A stretch of DNA of 35,834 nucleotides from Lachnospiraceae bacterium (GTDB lineage: Bacteria; Bacillota; Clostridia; Lachnospirales; Lachnospiraceae), in the NCBI GenBank assembly GCA_014804365.1, contig JAAUZX010000058.1, positions 1 through 35,834 on the forward strand. Direction: 5' to 3'. A program made the translations under genes and the position numbers. The notes beneath the pieces are model-generated. The model worked only from the letters and a program-made list of their open reading frames with translations. It made no database searches and was not told where the DNA came from. Each line of letters opens with the position of its first letter. Position 1 is the stretch's first letter. Below are positions 7,719 through 14,970 of this stretch, piece by piece.

Positions 7719-9695
7719 ATGGCATCTAATGATTATGCAGCAGCGTTAAAGCAGGGACGACGCAGTTATCGGACCGCACTCACAAAGGGTGAATACCCTT
7801 ATCTTCCGGTACTGGATGAAATGATATCTTATACCGAAGTGGCATCAATTGAGAATCTGGGAATCATGGATATTCCGCTATCTAAGATCGTAGGAACGAA
7901 GACGGTGGGGCGGTCTAATGCGTTCGCCAATAATTTTATGCCGCTTCTTCCCGAGAACTCGGAATTTGGGATGAAGTGGGGATCGCTTTATAACCATCAG
8001 ATTGATGACGGGATCAACGACCCAATCATCGCTTATGAATTTATGAATCAGTTTTATGTGCAGGAAGGCAACAAGCGTGTCAGTGTTATGAAGTACTTGA
8101 AAACCTACAGCCTTTCCGCAAGCGTTACCCGTCTGGTTCCCAAGAGATCAGATGATAAGGAAAATCGCCTGTATTATGAATTTCTGGATTTTTATGAGGT
8201 TTCGCAAAGTTATGATGTCTGCTTTTCCAAAGAAGGGAGTTATAAAAAGCTTCTGAAACTTATGGGAAAAGCAGAGGATGAAGTCTGGAGTGATGATGAC
8301 AGAATGGATCTGCATTCTGCCTGCTATAACTTCGAGCTTGCATTCAACAAGGCACATGGCGAGAAATTGGATATCAATGTATCCGATGCTTTTTTGATTT
8401 ATGTAGAAATATACGGATACGATAAGGTTATAGATGAAACAGAACAGGAAATAAGCCGCTCACTCCAGAAAATTTGGACAGAGATCACCCTTGCCGATCA
8501 AGGCAGTCAGGTAGAGCTTGTGCAGGCTCCTGAACAGGTTAAATCCTCTCTTCTGAATAAACTGCTTCCGACGGGAATTCCGGATTCTCTGAAAATAGCA
8601 TTTATTTATATGAAGACGACGGAAACTTCCAGTTGGGCGTATGCTCACGAATTGGGAAGATTGTATCTGGAGCAGGCGTTTGACGGTAAAATAGAAACGA
8701 TGGCTTTTGATAAGGCCGACACGGAGGAGGAAGTGGAAGAGGCCATTGAGCAGGCGATCGCGGCTGGCTGTGAGCTGATCTTTACGACAGCCACGCAGAT
8801 GATAAACCAGAGTGTGCGTTCTGCGGTTCATCATCCGAAAGTAAAAATATATAACTGTTCGATCAAGATGTCCTATTCCTCTATCTGTACATATTATGCA
8901 AGGATGTATGAGTCTAAGTTCCTGATGGGCGCTATTGCGGCGGCGCTGTCCAGAACCGACAGGCTCGGATACGTGGCAGATTATCCGATCTACGGCACTC
9001 TGGCGAACATTAACGCATTTGCTCTGGGGGCTAAAATGATCAATCCCTATGTGCAGATTCATCTGGAATGGACGAAAGTTAAAGGAATGGATGCCAGAGA
9101 AAGACTGAAGCAGGAAGGAATCGTCTTTGTATCTGACAGCGATATGATTACTCCGGAGAGTGCTTCCAGAGCATATGGTCTCTATGCGAAAAGAGAAGAC
9201 GGGACCCTTGAAAATCTTGCAACACCGATTTGGGACTGGGGAAAATTTTATGAGAAAATAATTAGGAATATTTACAGCGGCGGCAGCACGGAGGCGGAGA
9301 CACAGAAAGGGAAGAAGGCGGTCAATTACTGGTGGGGAATGTCGGCGGATGTCATTGATGTCATCTGCTCAAAGTCTATGCCTCACGGAACCAACAGACT
9401 TATTGAATTTCTGAAAAGTTCGATACGCGCAGGAGCTTTTCATCCTTTTGACGGTCCGATCTATGCTCAGGGAGGCGTTGTACAGTGCGAGAAAGGTGAG
9501 AGTCTGGGACCGGAAGAGATTATTACCATGGATTGGCTGGCAGAGAATGTGATCGGAAGAATTCCGGAATTAGACGAACTGACGGATGAAGCCCGGACAC
9601 TTGTAAATTTTCTGGGTGTTAAAGTAGATGAATCCGGTACGGAGAAAAATTCCGGAAATCAGAAGAACGAGTCAGATGAAAATGGAGGGCTCTAA
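7719..9695 (+). CDS. Cytosolic Bmp-fold ligand-binding protein with ParB-like N-terminal region
   Basis: A 658-residue protein. The C-terminal half (about 291-600, starting LKIAFIYMKTTETSSW) has the fold pattern of the Bmp/PnrA basic membrane protein family, whose usual members are secreted nucleoside-binding lipoproteins of ABC importers. Here there is no signal peptide or lipobox: the first residues are MASNDYAAALKQGRRSYR. Residues about 40-130 contain PLSKIVGTKTVGR and EGNKRVSVMKY, which recall the ParB/Srx nuclease-like core (ligand site with an E-G-N-x-R/H loop). A helical linker joins the two halves. This is therefore probably an intracellular sensor or enzyme for a nucleoside-like ligand, not a transport protein. 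It overlaps the next gene by one base (TAATG), so the phosphoesterase is translationally coupled to it. RBS AAGGAAGG precedes ATG 7719. Confidence 0.8.
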   Translation: MASNDYAAALKQGRRSYRTALTKGEYPYLPVLDEMISYTEVASIENLGIMDIPLSKIVGTKTVGRSNAFANNFMPLLPENSEFGMKWGSLYNHQIDDGINDPIIAYEFMNQFYVQEGNKRVSVMKYLKTYSLSASVTRLVPKRSDDKENRLYYEFLDFYEVSQSYDVCFSKEGSYKKLLKLMGKAEDEVWSDDDRMDLHSACYNFELAFNKAHGEKLDINVSDAFLIYVEIYGYDKVIDETEQEISRSLQKIWTEITLADQGSQVELVQAPEQVKSSLLNKLLPTGIPDSLKIAFIYMKTTETSSWAYAHELGRLYLEQAFDGKIETMAFDKADTEEEVEEAIEQAIAAGCELIFTTATQMINQSVRSAVHHPKVKIYNCSIKMSYSSICTYYARMYESKFLMGAIAAALSRTDRLGYVADYPIYGTLANINAFALGAKMINPYVQIHLEWTKVKGMDARERLKQEGIVFVSDSDMITPESASRAYGLYAKREDGTLENLATPIWDWGKFYEKIIRNIYSGGSTEAETQKGKKAVNYWWGMSADVIDVICSKSMPHGTNRLIEFLKSSIRAGAFHPFDGPIYAQGGVVQCEKGESLGPEEIITMDWLAENVIGRIPELDELTDEARTLVNFLGVKVDESGTEKNSGNQKNESDENGGL

Positions 9696-10294
9696 TGAAA
9701 ATCTTAGTGCTTGCTGATCAGAAATCTAAATATCTGTATGATTTCTATGAACCGGATAAATTGAAGGATATTGACCTCATTATTTCATGTGGGGATCTGT
9801 CACCGGCATATCTGTCTTTTTTTGTCACACTCTGTAATGTGCCGCTACTCTATATTATGGGTAACCACGATGAAAGATATGAGAAGACGCCGCCGGAAGG
9901 ATGCATCTGTATTGAGGATGATATCTATGTGCATGAGGGAATCCGTATCCTTGGTTTGGGCGGTTCCATGGAATATATACCGGGAGCAAGTAATCAGTAT
10001 TCAGAACAGAAAATGAGAAAACGGGTTCGGAAGTTGAAATTAAAGCTATGGTGGAATAAAGGGTTTGATATTCTTGTAACTCATGCACCTGCTTATCAGA
10101 TTAATGATTTGGAAGATCTGCCCCATCGTGGATTTAAAGTTTTTCGGACTCTGATGGAGAAATATGAACCGAAGTTTTTTTTTCACGGGCATGTACATGC
10201 CAATTATGGCAGAGGATTTAAGCGGACAGACACATATGGTAAGACAACTATAGTGAATGCCTATGAGTACTATATTGTGGATTATTCGCAATAA
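9695..10294 (+). CDS. Calcineurin-like metallophosphoesterase
   Basis: A 199-residue two-metal phosphoesterase. Motifs in order: D8-x-Q10 (the usual His of DxH is Gln here), GD at 33-34, GNHD at 56-59, TH at 129-130 and HGHVH at 164-168, all with the spacing of the family. This class hydrolyses phosphomono- or phosphodiesters (for example cyclic nucleotides or nucleotide intermediates) in the cytoplasm. The start overlaps the stop of the Bmp-like gene (TAATG), with GGAGGG at 9684-9689, so the two proteins are made in a fixed ratio. Because the partner looks like a nucleoside-binding sensor, a role in cleaving a nucleotide or related ligand is reasonable but inferred. The Gln in motif I may alter metal choice. 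Confidence 0.85.
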   Translation: MKILVLADQKSKYLYDFYEPDKLKDIDLIISCGDLSPAYLSFFVTLCNVPLLYIMGNHDERYEKTPPEGCICIEDDIYVHEGIRILGLGGSMEYIPGASNQYSEQKMRKRVRKLKLKLWWNKGFDILVTHAPAYQINDLEDLPHRGFKVFRTLMEKYEPKFFFHGHVHANYGRGFKRTDTYGKTTIVNAYEYYIVDYSQ

Positions 10295-10347
10295 ATTTTC
10301 TAATTTGGTTGTAAAGATCATAATGGTAAGATAAAATAATAAAAAGA

Positions 10348-10391
10348 GCTGGTACATGCACTTATGCAGTTTGTGATGTATCAGCTTTTTT
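10348..10391 (+). terminator. Rho-independent terminator after the phosphoesterase
   Basis: GCTGGTACAT (10348-10357) pairs with ATGTATCAGC (10376-10385), one G-U pair, flanked by an upstream A run and followed by TTTTTT at 10386-10391. It lies about 50 bases past the phosphoesterase stop codon. Confidence 0.8.
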
Positions 10392-10446
10392 GAAACAGAT
10401 GTATGGATTTATGCATCAATACATATGGTAAAACAGGAGAGTACAT

Positions 10447-11127
10447 ATGATCCCGGTAGACTTTGCAGCATGGAATATGCAGAATATATTGATTCGCGTT
10501 ATCGTGGCGGCCATTTTAGGAGGTATCGTCGGTCTTGACCGCGGAATGAAGCACCGCGGTGCAGGCACGAAGACGATCACCGTGGTCTGTCTTGGCGCCA
10601 CTCTGGTTATGCTGACGGAACAATATATTCAGATTCATTTTCCCGGATTGGCTAATATGAACCGTATGGCGGCACAGGTGATCAGCGGGGTAGGTTTTAT
10701 CGGTGTGGGTACGATTATCATATCTAAGCATCGTGTCAGAGGACTGACGACTGCAGCCACGCTCTGGGCGAGTGCGTGTATCGGACTTGCTGTGGGAATC
10801 GGATTTATCGAGGGAGGCGTGTTGATTACTGTTATGATGCTGCTCTCGCTGCATGTGCTTCCTTTTGTGGAGCGTTTCGCTACCAGACACTCCCGTTATT
10901 GTAATGTATTCATTGATCTTGAGAAAAGCAGGGATTTGCATATCGTCATACAGGATCTGAAGGATGCGGGGGTCGTGATAGATTCCATGGATATGAGTGA
11001 GTCCAGAATTGCCGGTGAGGGAGTTTCCGTGCATATGGTTCTCTATGTGAAGAAGCCTACGGAACGCACGGAGATTTATGATATTCTCATGAAGTCGGAC
11101 AAGGTGGTTTCGTTGGATTTTCTGTAG
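10447..11127 (+). CDS. MgtC/SapB family membrane protein
   Basis: A 226-residue protein with the MgtC/SapB core: an N-terminal helix followed by the signature AAILGGIVGLDRG, then RGAGTKT, and three to four more hydrophobic helices through about residue 145, including the RGLTTAATLWASACIGLAVG block that is highly conserved in the family. The last 80 residues form a soluble ACT-like domain (CNVFIDLEKSRDLHIVIQDL and on), as in MgtC. MgtC proteins act in the cell membrane and are linked to magnesium homeostasis and inhibition of ATP synthase in pathogens; the role in commensal Firmicutes is unknown. ATG 10447 follows AGGAGAG at 10435-10441. It stands alone after the 10348 terminator; the promoter is not obvious. 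Confidence 0.9.
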   Translation: MIPVDFAAWNMQNILIRVIVAAILGGIVGLDRGMKHRGAGTKTITVVCLGATLVMLTEQYIQIHFPGLANMNRMAAQVISGVGFIGVGTIIISKHRVRGLTTAATLWASACIGLAVGIGFIEGGVLITVMMLLSLHVLPFVERFATRHSRYCNVFIDLEKSRDLHIVIQDLKDAGVVIDSMDMSESRIAGEGVSVHMVLYVKKPTERTEIYDILMKSDKVVSLDFL

Positions 11128-11198
11128 CAAGATAAGTAAAAAAGAAATGGAATACATCAAAGTGTAAAGAAAAAACGGAATTTTTAATTATGTTCGTG

Positions 11199-11227
11199 TT
11201 GTAGTGAAAAAAAGAATGTGATAGAAT
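11199..11227 (+). promoter_or_regulatory. Extended -10 promoter for the toxin-antitoxin transcript
   Basis: TTGTAG (11199-11204), 17 bp, then TAGAAT (11222-11227) preceded by TG at 11219-11220. The predicted transcript starts near 11234, about 175 bases before the first gene, leaving a long leader. Confidence 0.6.
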
Positions 11228-11233
11228 CATTTC

Positions 11234-11409
11234 AAGCAAAGAATTAATCTAAGAGTCTTATTGATGTCTTAACGGGTATGTTCTAAAATCCGTGTCTATG
11301 CAGAGAGACCTCTGCCAGAACTCCTTGCTTACAACTAAATAACCGCAGGGAGGACTGGAAATAATATTGACGACATCCTCTCTACCTACGAAGAAAGAGG
11401 GGATATTCA
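11234..11409 (+). promoter_or_regulatory. Long structured 5' leader of the toxin-antitoxin operon
   Basis: This 176-base gap has no gene but can fold into at least three hairpins. GCAGAG (11300-11305) pairs with CTCTGC (11310-11315). CCAG..CTCCTTGC (11315-11328) pairs with GCAGGGAG..CTGG (11345-11358), with an AA/GA internal loop. ATCCTCTCT (11375-11383) pairs with AGAGGGGAT (11396-11404). The last stem buries the AGAGGGG ribosome binding site of the toxin gene, which starts at TTG 11410. The first two hairpins share base 11315 and so compete at the junction. It fits no riboswitch class I know; no T-box motif is present. Confidence 0.5.
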
Positions 11410-11646
11410 TTGGAAATTTATTATTCAAAGCAAGCTGAAAAGTTTCTGAAAAAGCAAAGGACTATTACACGAAATCGGATTCGTAATGCCATTCAAAATC
11501 TTCCTGCCGGCGATGTGAAAAAGTTACAGGGTATAAATGGTTATCGCTTGAGAGTTGGAAATTATCGGATTATTTTTAGCCGAAACGGTGATGTATTATA
11601 TATAGAGCGAATTGATAATCGTGGGCAGATTTATAAGGAGGTATAG
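11410..11646 (+). CDS. RelE/ParE-family toxin
   Basis: A 78-residue protein of typical RelE-superfamily length. It begins MEIYYSKQAEKFLKKQ, has the basic central helices (TRNRIRNAIQNLP) and the family core KKLQGINGYRLRVGNYRIIF, followed by LYIERIDNRGQIYK. RelE-like toxins cleave mRNA on the ribosome. The start is TTG at 11410, 7 bases after AGAGGGG; both the weak start codon and the hairpin over the binding site would keep translation low. The antitoxin gene starts one base after the toxin stop, and its AAGGAGGT lies inside the toxin's last codons, so translation is coupled. The order is toxin first, the reverse of classic relBE but common in higBA-like and many Firmicutes pairs. Confidence 0.85.
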   Translation: MEIYYSKQAEKFLKKQRTITRNRIRNAIQNLPAGDVKKLQGINGYRLRVGNYRIIFSRNGDVLYIERIDNRGQIYKEV

Positions 11647-11647
11647 C

Positions 11648-11872
11648 ATGACAGCAGTAAAAGAAAAAATTATCGATGCCGTTACCGTTATGAGTGACGA
11701 TGATGCTGAAAAGATATGGGAACATATTATAAAGAAATTCACTCGTTCTTGGGAAAATATTGAAGAAGAATCTCCCGATGCAATAGATATCCAAATGCTA
11801 AAGGATATTGAGAATGATTCCGAGTGTCATCAGTTTACTAAAGAGGATGACATTGTATGGGATAAAGATTAA
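11648..11872 (+). CDS. Antitoxin partner of the RelE-type toxin
   Basis: A 74-residue acidic protein starting at ATG 11648, 5 bases after a perfect AAGGAGGT (11635-11642). An upstream in-frame extension exists but has no binding site and would overlap the toxin gene. The N-terminus (KEKIIDAVTVMSDDDAEKIWEHI) is a helix pair, as in the small antitoxins that accompany RelE toxins in Clostridia; the C-terminal half is strongly acidic (EEESPDAIDIQMLKDIEND), suited to wrapping around the basic toxin. No HTH or ribbon-helix-helix DNA-binding motif is clear, so repression of the operon may depend on the toxin complex or on the leader. The assignment rests on size, charge, adjacency and coupling. Confidence 0.75.
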   Translation: MTAVKEKIIDAVTVMSDDDAEKIWEHIIKKFTRSWENIEEESPDAIDIQMLKDIENDSECHQFTKEDDIVWDKD

Positions 11873-11927
11873 TAAGTGCTTTTTTTCATGTTACCAGACT
11901 GTTTCCCACAGAGTTCTTAAGTGTTTC

Positions 11928-11956
11928 TTTCCATTATTCGAATATTTAGATACAAT
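11928..11956 (+). promoter_or_regulatory. Probable promoter for the XRE membrane regulator
   Basis: TTTCCA (11928-11933), 17 bp, TACAAT (11951-11956). The -35 matches 4 of 6 consensus bases. The predicted start near 11963 leaves a leader of about 30 bases to the ATG at 11993. Confidence 0.5.
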
Positions 11957-11992
11957 AAAATCATAAAACTGCCAAGAAAAGAGGATACGATT

Positions 11993-12862
11993 ATGATGCA
12001 GATCGAGTTTGGAGAGAAGTTAAAGAAATGCAGAGAAGAAAAAGGAATGACACAGCAGACACTGGCAAACCAGCTCTATGTCACAAGACAGGCAGTGTCA
12101 CGGTGGGAATGCGGAGCGCGTTACCCTGATTTAATTACGGCAAAACGCATTGCAGATGAGCTTGAAATATCCCTGGATGAACTGATTTCGGGTGAAAAAC
12201 ATGTTCGCGATATAGAGAAAGAAGCCGTGATTACGGCCTCTGCTCCGTTATTGATTCAGACTGCGCTGTATGCTGTGGCATGTGTACCCTTTCTGTTAAT
12301 GGGTCTATTTGAGATAATAAGCGTTATTCCGCGGGGATCAGTATCTGAGGCGGCAGATACAGAGATAAACGTATGGATGGTAAGAGCTATAGCGTACAAC
12401 TTTGTATATCTTGTACTAATGGGAATCGGATTATATTATTCCGTACGCAACGAGCTGTCTCCCCGTCGGGTCGGATGGATTATGAGTGTCTGCTTATGGG
12501 CGAAAGGTGCAGTGTATTTCGCGATTCTCTTGCATATGTTACCGATGCTTATGAAAGGTAACGGTACATTGACTTTGGATTCTAAGTTGTATATTTTTTT
12601 TTATTGTGTTGCGCCGTTTATTATTCTAGGATTTTTTAATAATAAGAGGCATTTGAATGTCAAATATATCTATGCGGTTGTTATCATTATGATTGCGTTC
12701 TATTTTCGTTCGTTGTACGTTTACTGGAACTTTTCTTCAGATTTTTTTGATTTGGGTGGTATAGTAGACCTGATCAATGTTATTGGAGATTTAGCGTATA
12801 TCCTGCTTCTTGCCTTTCAGTCATATACTCTGAACAGAAAACGCGCGGCTACAAATTCATAG
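11993..12862 (+). CDS. Membrane-bound XRE-family transcriptional regulator
   Basis: A 289-residue protein starting at ATG 11993, with GAGG at 11981-11984; the longer upstream frame runs through the promoter and is rejected. Residues about 5-65 are an XRE helix-turn-helix (FGEKLKKCREEKGMTQQTLA, VTRQAVSRWECGARYPD, ISLDELI). The rest is membrane: six or so hydrophobic helices (about 80-100, 120-145, 155-180, 195-215, 220-240, 255-275). The layout resembles other Firmicutes HTH-membrane regulators that bind DNA while tethered to the bilayer and respond to envelope or peptide signals. No obvious target gene is adjacent: the next gene is on the other strand. The two share a hairpin at the end of the coding region. 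Confidence 0.85.
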   Translation: MMQIEFGEKLKKCREEKGMTQQTLANQLYVTRQAVSRWECGARYPDLITAKRIADELEISLDELISGEKHVRDIEKEAVITASAPLLIQTALYAVACVPFLLMGLFEIISVIPRGSVSEAADTEINVWMVRAIAYNFVYLVLMGIGLYYSVRNELSPRRVGWIMSVCLWAKGAVYFAILLHMLPMLMKGNGTLTLDSKLYIFFYCVAPFIILGFFNNKRHLNVKYIYAVVIIMIAFYFRSLYVYWNFSSDFFDLGGIVDLINVIGDLAYILLLAFQSYTLNRKRAATNS

Positions 12863-12869
12863 CCGCGCG
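12842..12869 (-). terminator. Strong hairpin terminator for exonuclease III, overlapping the XRE stop codon
   Basis: CGCGCGGCTA (12842-12851) and TAGCCGCGCG (12860-12869) form a perfect 10-bp GC-rich stem with an 8-base loop. Read on the minus strand it is followed by TTTTCTG, so it terminates the xth transcript; on the plus strand the tail is AAACC, a weaker signal. The XRE stop (12860-12862) lies in the stem. Confidence 0.8.
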
Positions 12870-12884
12870 AAACCGGTTAAAGCA

Positions 12885-13646
12885 CTATTTGATAATCAGT
12901 CCCACGGGACAGTGATCGGAACCCATCACATCCTTGTAGATCAGTGCATCCTGCAATCTGTCTTTCAAAGATTTCGACACGAGAAAATAGTCGATACGCC
13001 ACCCCGCATTCTTGGCTCTGGCGCTGAAACGATATGACCACCATGAGTAAGCGCCCTCTAAGTCCGGATAAAAATATCGGAAAGTGTCAATAAATCCCGC
13101 TTCTGTCAGAGTCGTGAATTTTGCCCGTTCTTTATCCGTAAAACCGGCATTCATGCGGTTCGTTTTAGGATTTTTCAGATCGATCTCTTTATGTGCCACG
13201 TTCAGATCGCCGCAGAAGATTACAGGCTTCTTCTCCTCCAGTTTCTTCAGATAAGATAAAAAGTCTTCCTCCCACTGCATACGGTAGTCAAGTCGTGCCA
13301 ATTCATTCTGAGAGTTAGGTGTATACACGGTGATAAAATAAAAATCCGGATATTCCAATGTAATCACACGTCCTTCATGGTCGTGCTCTTCAATGCCGAT
13401 CCCATAGGAAACTGAAAGAGGTTCCTCCTTCGTAAAAACAGCAGTTCCCGAATACCCCTTCTTCTCCGCATAATTCCAATATTGATAATAACCCGGAAGA
13501 TCCAAGTCGATCTGCCCCTCCTGCAATTTCGTCTCCTGAACACAGAAAATATCCGCATCCTCTGCCTTCACAAAATCCAAGAATCCTTTACCGACACAAG
13601 CCCTTAATCCGTTCACATTCCAAGATATAAATTTCATAACATCCAT
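12885..13646 (-). CDS. xth: Exodeoxyribonuclease III (AP endonuclease)
   Basis: A 253-residue protein with all exonuclease III landmarks: [11 protein letters not shown] at the N-terminus, QETK with the metal-binding E38, Y109 in VYTPNSQ, GDLNVAH with D147 and N149, WWSYR and [10 protein letters not shown], and the final GSDHCPV with D244 and catalytic H245. The enzyme cuts DNA at abasic sites and removes 3' blocking groups in base excision repair, in the cytoplasm. Most homologues start at MKFISWN, which is residue 4 here (codon at 13637-13635); the frame allows ATG at 13646 and the upstream site is weak for both, so the start is uncertain by three residues. It is monocistronic and ends at the hairpin 12842-12869. 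Confidence 0.95.
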   Translation of the reverse strand: MDVMKFISWNVNGLRACVGKGFLDFVKAEDADIFCVQETKLQEGQIDLDLPGYYQYWNYAEKKGYSGTAVFTKEEPLSVSYGIGIEEHDHEGRVITLEYPDFYFITVYTPNSQNELARLDYRMQWEEDFLSYLKKLEEKKPVIFCGDLNVAHKEIDLKNPKTNRMNAGFTDKERAKFTTLTEAGFIDTFRYFYPDLEGAYSWWSYRFSARAKNAGWRIDYFLVSKSLKDRLQDALIYKDVMGSDHCPVGLIIK

Positions 13647-13792
13647 TCTTTTCGTGTCTTTAGTTTTTATATTTACCTTATTTTCATATCCATTCTTTTC
13701 ACTTCATTCAAGTTACAAAACCCTATGAAAATTATCCCTTTAAAGCCTTAGTATACGTCACTATTTACATCCAATTAGGCAGCCTAAATTAT

Positions 13793-14854
13793 TTACTCAT
13801 AATACTCCTTAATCAACTCCTCCACAATCTCCTGCGACAATTCATACATCCCGTCCAATCGCGCCTCATAATTATCTATCGTCAGCCGTTCCTCCTCTTT
13901 TGCCAGCTTATCATAGACATAATAGTTAATATCCTTAGAAAAGTGAATCATGTCCATATAGTTGTCCAGATTCGTAATAATCTCCCGATCATCCTGATAA
14001 AAGTAAATCTCCACATTATCATATTGCAAGAGTGCCTTCACCGCCTGTTTCTCGTTATAAATCACGGCGTCTCTCTCACCGCTGCGGTATGCGTTATCCC
14101 ACCAGAGCATAGAGTAGGGTGAGAAGAAGAACTTAAATGTAGTATCCGGATGCGCCTCTACCTGTGCGGTGAGAAGAGCAATATTACCTGAAAGTTCTGT
14201 GGTGTTTGCGGTTTCCGGCTGCATATTTTTGACAGAGGGAAGGCGGGTATATAGACCCATCGCCATATCCTGTCCAAAATATTTCCATTGTGCCCAGTTA
14301 TAGGAGTCGCCTTCATCGTAATCGCCGATAAAAGAATAGGCCAGCATATAAGGAAGCTTTTCCATCAACACATCCTTATTAAGCACATATGGATAATCGT
14401 TGAAAGGATTCTTATCATACAAGTACATAGGGCAGCCTGTGGATACATAAGTAGGTTCCGTGCTTGCCGACAGAGAGGATGGGTCAATATTGTAAAACAC
14501 ATATTTCAAGTCATGCTGCTCATAAGCGCTGTCTAACAGATAACACAAATCTGCGGTGGCACCGTAAGAGCGGATCGCCTTGATCGTGTTACAGCCGAAT
14601 CCCCCGTCAAACCAGTAATTGTTATAATTTTCACAGACCGAAGATCCCACGATCAGTGCATCATAATCGAAGGTGCGCAGCGTGCCGATACACTGATATT
14701 CCTTGTCTGTCAGTACCGCCTTCAAACCGGGAAGTGGTTTGTGGTACTGATAAAAAGGGTCAAAGATTACCACTACAGCGATGACTGCTGCCAGCAGGAT
14801 TCCCGTTCGTATGAAAAAGGATTTTATAAATTTCCTATCCGTATCCGTATCCAT
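13793..14854 (-). CDS. Membrane-anchored SGNH-like protein (AlgJ/DltD-like partner of the MBOAT enzyme)
   Basis: A 353-residue protein with one N-terminal membrane helix (about 11-31) and an external domain. The domain has features of the SGNH hydrolase fold: ALIVGSS (Ser71/Ser72 at the nucleophile position of block I) and, near the C-terminus, DMIHF with D301 and H304, matching the Asp-x-x-His of block V. Proteins of this kind are partners of MBOAT acyltransferases in alginate, cellulose and teichoic acid acylation, where they move the acyl group to the polymer outside the cell. It lies directly downstream of the MBOAT gene on the same strand (116-base gap), which supports this role. The polymer is unknown. 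ATG 14854 follows AGGAAGG on the minus strand. Confidence 0.75.
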   Translation of the reverse strand: MDTDTDRKFIKSFFIRTGILLAAVIAVVVIFDPFYQYHKPLPGLKAVLTDKEYQCIGTLRTFDYDALIVGSSVCENYNNYWFDGGFGCNTIKAIRSYGATADLCYLLDSAYEQHDLKYVFYNIDPSSLSASTEPTYVSTGCPMYLYDKNPFNDYPYVLNKDVLMEKLPYMLAYSFIGDYDEGDSYNWAQWKYFGQDMAMGLYTRLPSVKNMQPETANTTELSGNIALLTAQVEAHPDTTFKFFFSPYSMLWWDNAYRSGERDAVIYNEKQAVKALLQYDNVEIYFYQDDREIITNLDNYMDMIHFSKDINYYVYDKLAKEEERLTIDNYEARLDGMYELSQEIVEELIKEYYE

Positions 14855-14970
14855 ATGCTTTATACCTTCCTATAGACTCAGTGTCATGTAAGCAAAAAAT
14901 TATGCCATACATAATATCAGGCGCATTCGGCTTAATTTAATAATATCATTGGCGAATGGCCGACCGATTA

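Noticed and set aside
8460..9062. 200-codon open frame on the minus strand inside the Bmp-like gene
   Set aside because: It is a shadow of a well-supported plus-strand gene; composition is Arg/His/Ile-rich noise and there is no ribosome binding site.
10516..11160. 214-codon minus-strand frame opposite the MgtC gene
   Set aside because: Antisense shadow; the plus-strand product is a clear MgtC/SapB protein.
11234..11409. T-box or known riboswitch in the toxin-antitoxin leader
   Set aside because: No T-box sequence, specifier loop or terminator/antiterminator pair; hairpins do not match the riboswitch classes I know.
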